A DNA stretch of 6,090 nt from Thermoplasmata archaeon (GCA_021811505.1 JAJZOM010000015.1:1-6090), one strand, 5' to 3'. Counted from the first letter of the stretch, positions 1-5,871 are shown. Made by a program: numbers and translations. The notes: generated from the sequence alone by a model not told the origin.

Positions 1-90
1 AATTTATCCTTTGACAATGTGTTGGTTATATTAATTATATTATACTTATAATATTCCAAGAAGCATAAAAACATTGAACTTTTGGAAATA
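1..90. other. AT-rich intergenic edge left of tRNA-Phe
   Basis: No gene is visible in these 90 bases. The stretch at about 20-57 is almost pure A+T, with several TATA-like strings on both strands, and could hold the promoter of a minus-strand gene starting just outside the window. An AAAGGAT string on the minus strand at 6-12 would suit a ribosome-binding site for such a gene. That gene is not visible, so this is only a suggestion. Confidence 0.3.
67..71 (-). terminator. Oligo-T terminator candidate for tRNA-Phe
   Basis: Five consecutive T residues on the minus strand lie about 20 bases beyond the mature 3' end of tRNA-Phe. Archaeal RNA polymerase commonly stops at oligo-T runs on the non-template strand, so this is the likeliest stop for the tRNA transcript. 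The run is short and the surroundings are AT-rich anyway, so confidence is modest. Confidence 0.35.
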
Positions 91-163
91 TGCCGTGAGC
101 CGGGATCGAACCAGCGACCTCCAGATCTTCAGTCTGGCGCTCTCCCAACTGAGCTACCACGGC
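91..163 (-). tRNA. tRNA-Phe(GAA)
   Basis: The minus strand folds into a complete 73-nt cloverleaf. The acceptor stem pairs GCCGTGG with TCACGGC (last pair G-U). The D-stem is GCTC/GAGC, the anticodon stem CCAGA/TCTGG, and the T-stem GCTGG/CCGGC with loop TTCGATC. The discriminator is A. The anticodon loop CTGAAGA places GAA at positions 34-36 (plus-strand 128-130), which reads Phe codons. There is no intron. The bases after the discriminator are TAT, so the 3' CCA is not encoded and must be added by the CCA-adding enzyme, whose gene is also in this window. A TATA-like box lies 28-37 bp upstream. Confidence 0.97.
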
Positions 164-190
164 GCTGCAAGTGAGCCGATGTTAAATCGT

Positions 191-200
191 TATTTAATTT
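191..200 (-). promoter_or_regulatory. TATA box for tRNA-Phe
   Basis: AAATTAAATA on the minus strand is centred about 32 bp before the mature tRNA 5' end. With the usual archaeal spacing of about 26 bp, transcription would begin some 6 bases upstream of the tRNA. The element is AT-rich on both strands and might also serve the divergent permease gene at 240. Confidence 0.5.
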
Positions 201-222
201 CTTTGACATGAATCACCCGATC

Positions 223-232
223 ATAAAATATA
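223..232 (+). promoter_or_regulatory. TATA-like box of the permease gene
   Basis: ATAAAATATA is centred near 227.5, which predicts a start site near 254. That is 4 bases before the in-frame ATG at 258 and downstream of the ATGs at 240 and 246. If this box is the one used, translation starts at 258 on a near-leaderless message. If the box at 191-200 is used instead, the ATG at 240 would have a leader of about 18 bases. Confidence 0.45.
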
Positions 233-239
233 TGCGAAT

Positions 240-1487
240 ATGCATATGCACTATGGAATGGAGGAAAAACTGCCCGGCCTTAAGAGCCATGCTGATATCG
301 GGATAATGCAGTCCTACCTGCTGTCTTTTCTTTCAGGCTCTGTTGTTGCGTTGTCTTATGTATTCCTGCCGCTCAGGATAATTGCCGCAAATAGCATTGA
401 CTACGATACAATGGGAATCATAATCTTTGTTTTTCTCTTGTTTTTCCTGCTCAGCAGGATCCCAAGCGGATTGATGGCTGCGTCAGAATACAGGAATTTT
501 GCAGCACCGACCGCTTTTCTGCTTCTTTCAGCATCTCTCTTCGAACTCTATACCGCAACGGTGCTGGAGCAGTTTCTGCTTTCCGCGCTCGCTCTTGGGG
601 CAGCGATGTCCTTCGCTATAGTGGCTATAAATGCGAAGCTGTCGGAAAGTTACAGCAGCCAGAAGATCGGTTTCAGGAAATGGCTGGCACTGCTGCTTGG
701 GGTGCTCTCATTTCCGTTTATACTTGGATTTGATGCGCTTACGCGTATCCAGTATCTCCAGTTGATGTTTTATCTGGTTCTAATATTGCTGGTTCTTGGC
801 GCCTTTTTCCTTGTTGCTGCAATAATTGGATTTTACAGCAAGAATGGCAGGCCTCTCAGGGACGACATGTTTGCAACCGTATCCAAGACTTTTGCCCCGC
901 TGAGGATGCTTTCAAAGATAGACAAGAAGGGTTACTTCCTGAGCACTCTGCTTATTGATACTTTGTTTGTTTTTTCTGCATGGTCGATAATCATATACCT
1001 TCCCTACTATTCTTACAAGCTCCTGAATTCGGTTCCGAGCCTGCTTGTCACTTTCACGATAGTTTCCCTTTTCTACCTTGGAATGAGATTTGCGGGACAG
1101 AAGTTGAAATCAGACAGCTTCAGATTTGCTTCCTATTTTTTCAGGCCTGTGGCATTTATCATTGCATTCTTCATGCTATCGCTAGCTACTACCTTCGAAT
1201 TCATCCTTTACGCACTTCTCGTTCTAGCTTCCGTTGGTATATTCGAGGAGGGGGCGAAGCAGTTCGTTGAGTTCTCGTTCAGCAAGGAGGATCGGCAGAT
1301 TGTAAGGAGAGCATCACAGTTGCTGAAGATGCCATTCGTCGTTCTGGCACCTTTGTTCTCTTATGAGTTCTTCTCCATTTCCACGTCATTGGGTTTTGCC
1401 TCGGCAATAATTCCTGCAGCCATTTCACTTCTGATTTCGACATTCGCAGTCAGCAACAACTCACTGAGAGTTTTTGCACCCAGCTGA
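240..1487 (+). CDS. 12-TM MFS-like membrane permease, substrate unknown
   Basis: This 415-residue integral membrane protein shows about twelve hydrophobic segments, at roughly 24-48, 57-75, 88-105, 109-131, 148-165, 174-199, 235-259, 266-282, 299-317, 318-336, 362-378 and 381-404. A basic/acidic central loop (200-232) divides them six plus six, the classic layout of the major facilitator superfamily. The MFS signature loops are degenerate: after TM2 there is SRIPSGLMAASEYR and after TM8 GMRFAGQKLKSDSFR, neither a clean GxxxDrxGRR motif. This is therefore a divergent MFS-like transporter and its substrate cannot be read from the sequence. The start is uncertain: in-frame ATGs lie at 240, 246 and 258, and the TATA-like box at 223-232 favours 258. 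No clear Shine-Dalgarno is seen. The gene is divergent from tRNA-Phe and convergent with the methyltransferase, 23 bp away, so it is probably monocistronic. Confidence 0.85.
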   Translation: MHMHYGMEEKLPGLKSHADIGIMQSYLLSFLSGSVVALSYVFLPLRIIAANSIDYDTMGIIIFVFLLFFLLSRIPSGLMAASEYRNFAAPTAFLLLSASLFELYTATVLEQFLLSALALGAAMSFAIVAINAKLSESYSSQKIGFRKWLALLLGVLSFPFILGFDALTRIQYLQLMFYLVLILLVLGAFFLVAAIIGFYSKNGRPLRDDMFATVSKTFAPLRMLSKIDKKGYFLSTLLIDTLFVFSAWSIIIYLPYYSYKLLNSVPSLLVTFTIVSLFYLGMRFAGQKLKSDSFRFASYFFRPVAFIIAFFMLSLATTFEFILYALLVLASVGIFEEGAKQFVEFSFSKEDRQIVRRASQLLKMPFVVLAPLFSYEFFSISTSLGFASAIIPAAISLLISTFAVSNNSLRVFAPS

Positions 1488-1510
1488 AAGTACTGCTGAT
1501 AATGTCAATT

Positions 1511-2122
1511 TTACATACCGCTGAATTTGACCGTAACCAGTCTACCTGTTATTTCATAGCTTTTCTTGAACCCGGGAATATTCATGGCTTCGATATCCTT
1601 CAAACCAATTCCATGCTGGTGCATACCGCTATTTTCCTTCTCCGGATTGTCGATAAAATTTTCATAGATCAGAAGGGTTCCAGCCGACAGGTATTTTCCT
1701 GCGAGAGCATTAAGATCGCTTGATCCGTCTGACCAGTGATGATAAGAAAGTGAAGAGAATATTAGATCAAATTTTTCTGTGGTGCTGATGCTGCTGCTTT
1801 TACCCACGACGCTTTTGACCCTTGGTGAAAGAGACAATCGCTCAAACCTCTTATTTGCAATCTTCACCATGGTACTGGAAGGATCCACGCACAGGATTTT
1901 AGCGAGGGGCAATTTCTGCGCTATTAGCGCAGATGCTATTCCCGGCCCGCTGCCTACTTCAAGAATCGCTGATGGATTCAATGAAACAATATCTTCCAGG
2001 GCTTTCGAATAAACTGTTTTGTGGCGTCGGGATAGGGAGGCCACAAATGCATAGAATCTAGCAAAGATCGGCCCGAATTCTTCCTTCTCGTCATTTGATG
2101 TCACTTCGCTACGTGTTGCCAT
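1511..2122 (-). CDS. Class I SAM-dependent methyltransferase, substrate unknown
   Basis: This 203-residue soluble protein has the Rossmann-like methyltransferase core. Motif I is ILEVGSGPG at residues 53-61, binding S-adenosylmethionine. The acidic residue ending strand 2 is D80 in ILCVDPS, which should hold the ribose hydroxyls. The motif IV region is FDLIFSSLSYHHW at 118-130, in the style of the Methyltransf_11/25 families. The N-terminal 45 residues (with EEFGPIFARFYAFVASL) form a helical lid. Nothing identifies the acceptor, which could be a small molecule, lipid or macromolecule. The ATG is preceded by GAAAGGAA only 2 bases away, too close for a standard ribosome-binding site, and the predicted leader is about 8 bases. 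The gene stands alone between convergent and gene-poor flanks. A perfect 14-bp palindrome in its promoter suggests regulation. Confidence 0.88.
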   Translation of the reverse strand: MATRSEVTSNDEKEEFGPIFARFYAFVASLSRRHKTVYSKALEDIVSLNPSAILEVGSGPGIASALIAQKLPLAKILCVDPSSTMVKIANKRFERLSLSPRVKSVVGKSSSISTTEKFDLIFSSLSYHHWSDGSSDLNALAGKYLSAGTLLIYENFIDNPEKENSGMHQHGIGLKDIEAMNIPGFKKSYEITGRLVTVKFSGM

Positions 2123-2135
2123 TTCCTTTCTTCTA

Positions 2136-2149
2136 TTTCGATATCGAAA
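2136..2149. promoter_or_regulatory. Perfect 14-bp palindrome, candidate operator
   Basis: TTTCGATATCGAAA is a perfect inverted repeat centred at 2142.5. It lies between the TATA box (2152-2161) and the predicted start site (about 2130) of the methyltransferase gene, where a bound dimeric repressor would block polymerase. No transcription factor gene is visible nearby. A perfect 14-bp palindrome is expected about 0.4 times by chance in a window this size, so the position, not the symmetry alone, is the argument. Confidence 0.45.
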
Positions 2150-2151
2150 AG

Positions 2152-2161
2152 TGATATAAAG
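2152..2161 (-). promoter_or_regulatory. TATA box of the methyltransferase gene
   Basis: CTTTATATCA on the minus strand is a good archaeal TATA element. Its centre is about 34 bp upstream of the ATG at 2122, which predicts a start site near 2130 and a leader of about 8 bases. Confidence 0.6.
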
Positions 2162-2897
2162 ATAGCTCAGATCAGCAATAATCTGGTGAATGAGCGTCAG
2201 CAGGTCCTAATCTAGAATGCTTCATTTTTTATGCATTTTGATTAAAAAGAGTGAAGAGATGTTGACTTATGCGCACCCAGAGAAATCAATCAGATCCCGA
2301 GGTGGAATCTAAAGGTTGTGGCAGTCCTGTGATGATGTGTGGAAGTTTTCTGACAGCTTCCAGACCGATGATTAAGATTCATTATGTGGAGTGCAAGAGG
2401 AACGATAATGATCGATTACGATTATGCACTTTTACGGATCTTACCAATACATCAACCTATCAGACAATCAGGGCATACACAGTCATTCGTAACTTTAGAT
2501 ATGTATTCCATCCTTTCCTTTGCAATAGGAATGGAAGTGCACCAGCATAATCCAGGCGAGCCGCAAACAAAGGATTTATTGCATATGCCGCAAGTTACTG
2601 TTCTTGACACATCCGCTCAAGACAGCGATATGTAAAAACTTTTACCAGCCACGAATTTCCCCAAAATGTTAGGAAAATATCAAACATATTGCCTGCATTT
2701 GCTCTTGCAGATTTAGGCGTATGTTGAGTTCATGCTTAAATCTTAGGAATGTTATCTTGGTCCTCCAATCTTCGATCTTAATCTGTTTTTACGTGATGCC
2801 TGTTAAATAAAAGAAGTATGCTGAGGCTCAGGAAAATATGAAACAAAATGATTGTGGATTGGCCTTTAATAATAAGTGCACATAGTTATCCAATTTT
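2162..2897. other. Gene-poor stretch, possibly decayed sequence
   Basis: About 740 bases carry no gene I can support. Two overlapping plus-strand open frames exist, at 2269-2550 (93 codons) and 2384-2635 (83 codons; an ATG at 2408 follows a GAGG 8 bases upstream). Neither resembles a known family, they overlap out of frame, and neither has a good TATA box at the right distance. A plus-strand TATA-like TTAAATAAAA at about 2803-2812 sits some 30 bp before an ATG at 2838, but that frame encodes only 15 residues (2838-2885). No tRNA, CRISPR array, long repeat or transposase motif is visible. Decayed sequence or an unrecognised small RNA are both possible. Confidence 0.4.
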
Positions 2898-3590
2898 TCA
2901 GTAACCTCCAATGCCACCGGAGCCGGAAGAATTGCTGCTGGCAACGGTAAGGTTCAGGAACTGCTCTGCAATTCCCTTAACAACGAAACCGTTGTCGGGT
3001 GCCGGGAGTCCCCACCAGTCACCCTGGAGATGCCAGCTCCCTCCAACATCCTGGTATGACAGCAGATAGGGAAGAATGAGCGTTGCAACGGTATCGTTCA
3101 CGGTACCGTTTCCCTTTATTGATGTCAATCCGGATAAATTCTGCTTATCGCTTGCATTCACAAGGACGAGATACCAGAGATCTGCTGTAACATTCGCATA
3201 ATTTCCGGAAATAGAGATCTTGAAGTTGTAGACGGAATAATAATCAATCGGATCATGCTGGAAAAACTTGCTCCAGGTTGATTCAATCTGGCTAGTGTTC
3301 GTATATGTTCCATTCAGGGCGCTTCCTTTAACGTTCCAGTAAAGCACTGAAGATGAACTGTACTGCGATATGGTTTGTGACAGATTCTCCACACCGATTG
3401 CCTGCCAGTGCTGATAAGCTAGCGCAGTTACCTGGTTCTCTTTTTGGGAAAGAGTCGGCCCGGGGACCTTTGTAACATACAAGCCCCACCCAACTCCCGC
3501 AACAACTACCAGAACTATGGTCACAGCTACAAGAGCATAAATCAGTGACTTCCTTCCCCCGCTCTGTACACCGCTTGAACTTTCTGCCAT
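2898..3590 (-). CDS. Membrane-anchored, sequon-rich surface protein with NTF2-like domain
   Basis: The protein has 230 residues from the ATG at 3590. A short N-terminus with R13 and K14 precedes one hydrophobic segment (about 16-39), so the rest should face outward, held by an uncleaved signal anchor. Residues about 54-194 resemble an NTF2/SnoaL-like cone: an amphipathic helix with AYQHWQA, then YSSSSVLYWNVKG, GTYTNTSQIESTWSKFF, and late strands ending SWHLQGDWWGL. No catalytic set is obvious, so it may bind a ligand or partner. Ten N-x-S/T sequons occur, at N69, 93, 98, 133, 145, 151, 161, 165, 213 and 220, suggesting heavy N-glycosylation, as is usual for wall-less Thermoplasmatales surface proteins. 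The tail (218-230) is Ser/Gly-rich. An in-frame TTG at 3605 would add five residues but lies upstream of the predicted start site, so the ATG is preferred. The fold is a moderate-confidence guess; the topology is clearer. Confidence 0.82.
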   Translation of the reverse strand: MAESSSGVQSGGRKSLIYALVAVTIVLVVVAGVGWGLYVTKVPGPTLSQKENQVTALAYQHWQAIGVENLSQTISQYSSSSVLYWNVKGSALNGTYTNTSQIESTWSKFFQHDPIDYYSVYNFKISISGNYANVTADLWYLVLVNASDKQNLSGLTSIKGNGTVNDTVATLILPYLLSYQDVGGSWHLQGDWWGLPAPDNGFVVKGIAEQFLNLTVASSNSSGSGGIGGY

Positions 3591-3612
3591 ATATATACAT
3601 ACCAAATCCTAG

Positions 3613-3622
3613 TACTTAAAAA
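3613..3622 (-). promoter_or_regulatory. TATA box of the surface-protein gene
   Basis: TTTTTAAGTA on the minus strand is centred near 3617.5. A spacing of about 26 bp puts the start site at 3591-3592, one or two bases before the ATG at 3590. The message would be essentially leaderless, which is the main reason for preferring that ATG over the upstream TTG at 3605. Confidence 0.55.
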
Positions 3623-3899
3623 CTCCCTACCTGACATATTTGTATTTTTGTCAAAGCATGCGTGCAGGTTACAAGTGGATTTAGTTAATCCTGGCTATAC
3701 ATGACAGATAACCTCTTCTTTGCTTTTGGGAATTGGGCTGCAGTTGCGGCAAACATATAAACATGGATTATGTGGCAACCATTATGCCTTTGAAATAGCT
3801 TCATGTACCCTTTCTGGCACCGTGCGGATTTTTTCTACATATATTTTGGTAACTGGTTTTCTGAATTGCCGGAAAAGTTTTCATAATTTTACAAAATAA
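3623..3899. other. Divergent intergenic region with an unassigned TATA-like element
   Basis: Between the surface-protein promoter and the NAC promoter there is no gene I can support. ACATATAAAC at about 3753-3762 is a strong plus-strand TATA-like string that neither neighbour needs; it predicts a start near 3783. Downstream is a 27-codon frame (ATG 3803, stop 3884-3886) rich in aromatic residues, beginning MYPFWHRADFFYIYF. Its coding status cannot be judged from one sequence. No stable hairpin or box C/D pair stood out by eye. Confidence 0.35.
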
Positions 3900-3908
3900 G
3901 TTTATCTT
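3900..3908 (+). promoter_or_regulatory. TATA-like box of the nac-cca operon
   Basis: GTTTATCTT is centred about 27 bp before the ATG at 3931, so transcription would begin at or within a base or two of that codon, giving a leaderless message. The box is imperfect but sits exactly where a leaderless archaeal gene needs it, and no Shine-Dalgarno is seen. Confidence 0.5.
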
Positions 3909-3930
3909 TATTCATTCATTAGCGTGTACG

Positions 3931-4290
3931 ATGATGCCCGGTAGGATGAATTCCAGGGAAGTTAAAAGAATGATGGCTCAGATGGGGATCAAATCTGTCG
4001 ACATGACCGACGTAAAGAAGGTCGTGATGGAAGGCGCTGCCAAGGACTATATTATAGAGAACCCGCAGGTAATGATGATTGAAGCGCAGGGAGAGAAGTA
4101 CTTCCAGATCTCCGGTGCGATGAAGGAAGTGGCCAAACAGGCAGTTTCGTCTCCCCAGGTACAATACAATGATGATGATATCAAGCTCGTCATGGAGCAG
4201 GCAAAGGTAGACCGGAGCAAGGCAATTGAAGCGTTGAAGAAAGCCGATGGGGAAGTTGCCCAGGCAATCATAGATCTTGCGGCTCATTAG
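3931..4290 (+). CDS. nac: Nascent polypeptide-associated complex protein (archaeal NAC)
   Basis: This 119-residue protein matches archaeal NAC in length and order. A Met-rich, basic N-terminal segment (REVKRMMAQMGIKSVDM, 9-25) corresponds to the ribosome-contact region. The NAC beta-barrel domain follows at about 28-65 (VKKVVMEGAAKDYIIENPQV, then YFQISG). After a linker, a C-terminal UBA domain at about 80-117 starts DDDIKLVMEQAKVDRSKAIEAL and ends EVAQAIIDLA. Archaeal NAC forms a homodimer through the barrel and binds nascent chains at the ribosomal exit tunnel as a cytosolic chaperone. ATGs at 3931, 3934 and 3946 are all possible; the TATA-like box at 3900-3908 favours 3931 as a leaderless start. 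The stop is 4 bp from the next start, so nac and cca almost certainly share a transcript. Confidence 0.95.
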   Translation: MMPGRMNSREVKRMMAQMGIKSVDMTDVKKVVMEGAAKDYIIENPQVMMIEAQGEKYFQISGAMKEVAKQAVSSPQVQYNDDDIKLVMEQAKVDRSKAIEALKKADGEVAQAIIDLAAH

Positions 4291-4294
4291 ATAG

Positions 4295-5593
4295 ATGATG
4301 ATAGATTACGATAAGATCTATGCCCAGAAAGCTCCTGATGAGGCAGAGCGCAATGATCTGAAGAGAATATCAGGTTCACTCAGGGAAAAGATACATTCAT
4401 TGCTCTCGAAGATGAGGGTATCAGCAGAAGTTGAGCTCGTAGGTTCCACATCAAAGGGGACAAACCTCAGGGGCGGAGATATAGATCTCTTCATTGTTTT
4501 CCCTACAACTTACTCGAGATCTGAAATAGTGAAAACAGGTTTGAAGATTGGACACATGATCCTACCGGATGGCCAGGAGAAGTATGCGGAGCACCCCTAT
4601 GTCTTCGGCTATGTGGAAGGCCACAAGATTGATGTTGTGCCCTGCTTCCACATGAACGAGAATGATGACCTGAAGAGCGCGGTGGACAGGAGCCCCCTTC
4701 ATACAAGATGGGTGAATGCGCATCTTGATGACACGAAACGGAGGGAAATCATACTGCTTAAGGCATTCATGAAAGGAATTGGCGTCTATGGATCCGAGGT
4801 TGCAAAGGGAGGCTTCTCGGGATACGTCTGCGAGATACTTGTAATAAGGTTAGGATCTTTCCTTAAGGTACTTGAATTCTTTGCTGGTTCAGAGAAGAGG
4901 CTGAGGTTAAAAGAGGATCAACCCTCGCCCATGGACGATGCACCCATGCTGGTCACGGATCCAGTGGACAGGAAGAGAAATGCTGCTGCTGCAGTAACGA
5001 GCGAGAACCTTGCGAGAATGAGGATCCTGAGCAGGGAGTTCCTCCATGAACCCTCACAGGAATATTTTGACGGCCTTCCAAGAAGGAGTCCTCCCAGGAT
5101 GCCGAGGAAGACATGCTTCCGGATATTCTCGCTTGAGCGTCCTGATCTGCTGGAAGACGTTATCTATCCACAGGTTGAAAAGCTCCGGAGAATCATTGTA
5201 AGCGAGAGCAGGAACGAAGGCTTCCATCCCATCGATTCAGAGGTTCAGATGGGGAAGAGGATCAACATACTTGTTGAGCTTGAAACTGACACCAGGCCTG
5301 CGATAAAGGTGCACGCAGGCCCGCCGGCATTTTCACCCGAAACGCGCAAGTTCCTGGATAAATGGAATAATTCCACTCATGCACGGGGACCATTTATCAT
5401 GGATGACAGGCCTGTTGTCGAGGTTGCGCAGGCATCAAGATACAACGAGGTACTTATCGATGCCCTGAGGAACAAGGATATAGGCGCTCACCTTAACGGC
5501 ATCAAGGCCTCAATAAAGATATATTCCCTGCCTGCGACGAAGGAACAGAGGGACCTGGTGCAGAAATACATGACCAGGAACCTGACAGGATAG
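4295..5593 (+). CDS. cca: CCA tRNA nucleotidyltransferase (archaeal class I)
   Basis: This 432-residue enzyme adds C, C and A in turn to tRNA 3' ends from CTP and ATP, without a nucleic-acid template. The nucleotidyltransferase head carries GSTSKGTNLRGGDIDLF (50-66), with the two metal carboxylates D62 and D64; the third is D113 in HKIDVVPCF. The archaeal-type segment RSPLHTRWVNAHL (132-144) and the helical ATAKGxGV-like stretch LLKAFMKGIGVYGSEVAKGGFSGYVCE (about 154-180, GFSGYxCE conserved) follow. The body and tail domains fill the remaining length, which is normal for the family (about 430-460). ATGs at 4295 and 4298 are equivalent candidates. The start lies 4 bp after the nac stop with no Shine-Dalgarno, so translation may be coupled. 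Both tRNAs in this window lack an encoded CCA and depend on this enzyme. Confidence 0.96.
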   Translation: MMIDYDKIYAQKAPDEAERNDLKRISGSLREKIHSLLSKMRVSAEVELVGSTSKGTNLRGGDIDLFIVFPTTYSRSEIVKTGLKIGHMILPDGQEKYAEHPYVFGYVEGHKIDVVPCFHMNENDDLKSAVDRSPLHTRWVNAHLDDTKRREIILLKAFMKGIGVYGSEVAKGGFSGYVCEILVIRLGSFLKVLEFFAGSEKRLRLKEDQPSPMDDAPMLVTDPVDRKRNAAAAVTSENLARMRILSREFLHEPSQEYFDGLPRRSPPRMPRKTCFRIFSLERPDLLEDVIYPQVEKLRRIIVSESRNEGFHPIDSEVQMGKRINILVELETDTRPAIKVHAGPPAFSPETRKFLDKWNNSTHARGPFIMDDRPVVEVAQASRYNEVLIDALRNKDIGAHLNGIKASIKIYSLPATKEQRDLVQKYMTRNLTG

Positions 5594-5596
5594 TGC

Positions 5597-5791
5597 CTAT
5601 CCTCCGGAAAATATCTCAAGGAACTTCAGATCATCCTCAGGAGTTATGATCTCGTCGGACGTGACCGGGTTCCCGTTTTTTATGTAAACGTATGAGGATT
5701 CACGTATCTGCAGCATCTCAGCTACCTTTGCTACTGTCATGCTTTCTTCTATTGAGGTAGTGAAATGCCTCCTGCCAACTATGCTTATCAT
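5597..5791 (-). CDS. Ubiquitin-like sulfur carrier / SAMP (ThiS/MoaD/Urm1-like)
   Basis: This 64-residue beta-grasp protein ends FLEIFSGG, giving the exposed C-terminal Gly-Gly that an E1-like enzyme adenylates for thiocarboxylate formation or protein conjugation. The pattern is that of ThiS/SAMP2: a short N-terminal hairpin (1-18), a helix TVAKVAEMLQI (19-29), the strand SYVYIKNGNPV (33-43) with the typical NG turn, then DEIITPEDDLKFLEIFSGG with the acidic turn before the last strand. The length matches ThiS and haloarchaeal SAMP2. It may serve thiamin, molybdopterin or tRNA thiolation; the tRNA-Gln neighbour favours tRNA thiolation but does not prove it. No E1 (UbaA/ThiF) or thiolase is in the window. 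The ATG is 7 bp after tRNA-Gln on the same strand, with no credible TATA box between, so co-transcription is likely. The stop is 3 bp from the convergent cca stop. Confidence 0.85.
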   Translation of the reverse strand: MISIVGRRHFTTSIEESMTVAKVAEMLQIRESSYVYIKNGNPVTSDEIITPEDDLKFLEIFSGG

Positions 5792-5798
5792 GGTATCA

Positions 5799-5871
5799 CA
5801 GCCCCGGGCAGATTTGAACTGCCGTCAACGGATCCAAAGTCCGGTATGCTTGGCCTCTACACCACGGGGCT
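5799..5871 (-). tRNA. tRNA-Gln(UUG)
   Basis: The minus strand folds into a 73-nt cloverleaf. The acceptor stem pairs AGCCCCG with CGGGGCT. The D-stem GTGT/GCAT includes two G-U pairs, and the T-stem GGCAG/CTGCC encloses TTCAAAT. The anticodon stem CCGGA/TCCGT has a C-U mismatch at its outermost pair (27-43). The loop CTTTGGA places TTG at 34-36 (plus-strand 5835-5837), reading Gln CAA and CAG. The discriminator is G. No CCA is encoded (the following bases are TGA) and there is no intron. The gene is followed 7 bp later by the ubiquitin-like protein gene. U34 of UUN-anticodon tRNAs is the classic site of 2-thiolation. Confidence 0.95.

Noticed and set aside
980..1270. Open frame inside the permease gene
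   Set aside because: Out-of-frame shadow of a clear membrane protein, without domain features.
1502..2012. Two plus-strand frames opposite the methyltransferase (1502-1723 and 1779-2012)
   Set aside because: Antisense shadows of a gene with intact SAM-binding motifs.
2328..2370. Possible C/D box guide RNA (GTGATGA followed by CTGA and CGATGAT)
   Set aside because: The spacing between the putative D' and C' boxes is too long (12 bases) and no final D box follows at the right distance.
2269..2550. 93-codon plus-strand frame in the gene-poor gap
   Set aside because: No recognisable motifs, many Cys and mixed codon use unlike the neighbours, no well-placed TATA box, and an overlapping competing frame.
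2384..2635. 83-codon plus-strand frame in the gene-poor gap
   Set aside because: An internal ATG at 2408 has a weak GAGG upstream, but the protein resembles nothing I know and the promoter is weak; kept only as a remark on the stretch.
2821..2831. CTGAGGCTCAG inverted repeat as a terminator hairpin
   Set aside because: The single-base centre leaves no loop, and no T-run follows on either strand.
3328..3600. Cys-rich 90-codon minus-strand frame inside the surface-protein gene
   Set aside because: Out-of-frame shadow on the same strand; the Cys/Ser richness comes from the shifted hydrophobic anchor region.
3919..4287. Long minus-strand open frame (122 codons) covering nearly all of nac
   Set aside because: It is antisense to a clear NAC protein, has no recognisable domain, and its composition is what an antisense shadow gives.
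4503..4706. Minus-strand frame inside cca
   Set aside because: Antisense shadow of conserved catalytic-domain sequence.
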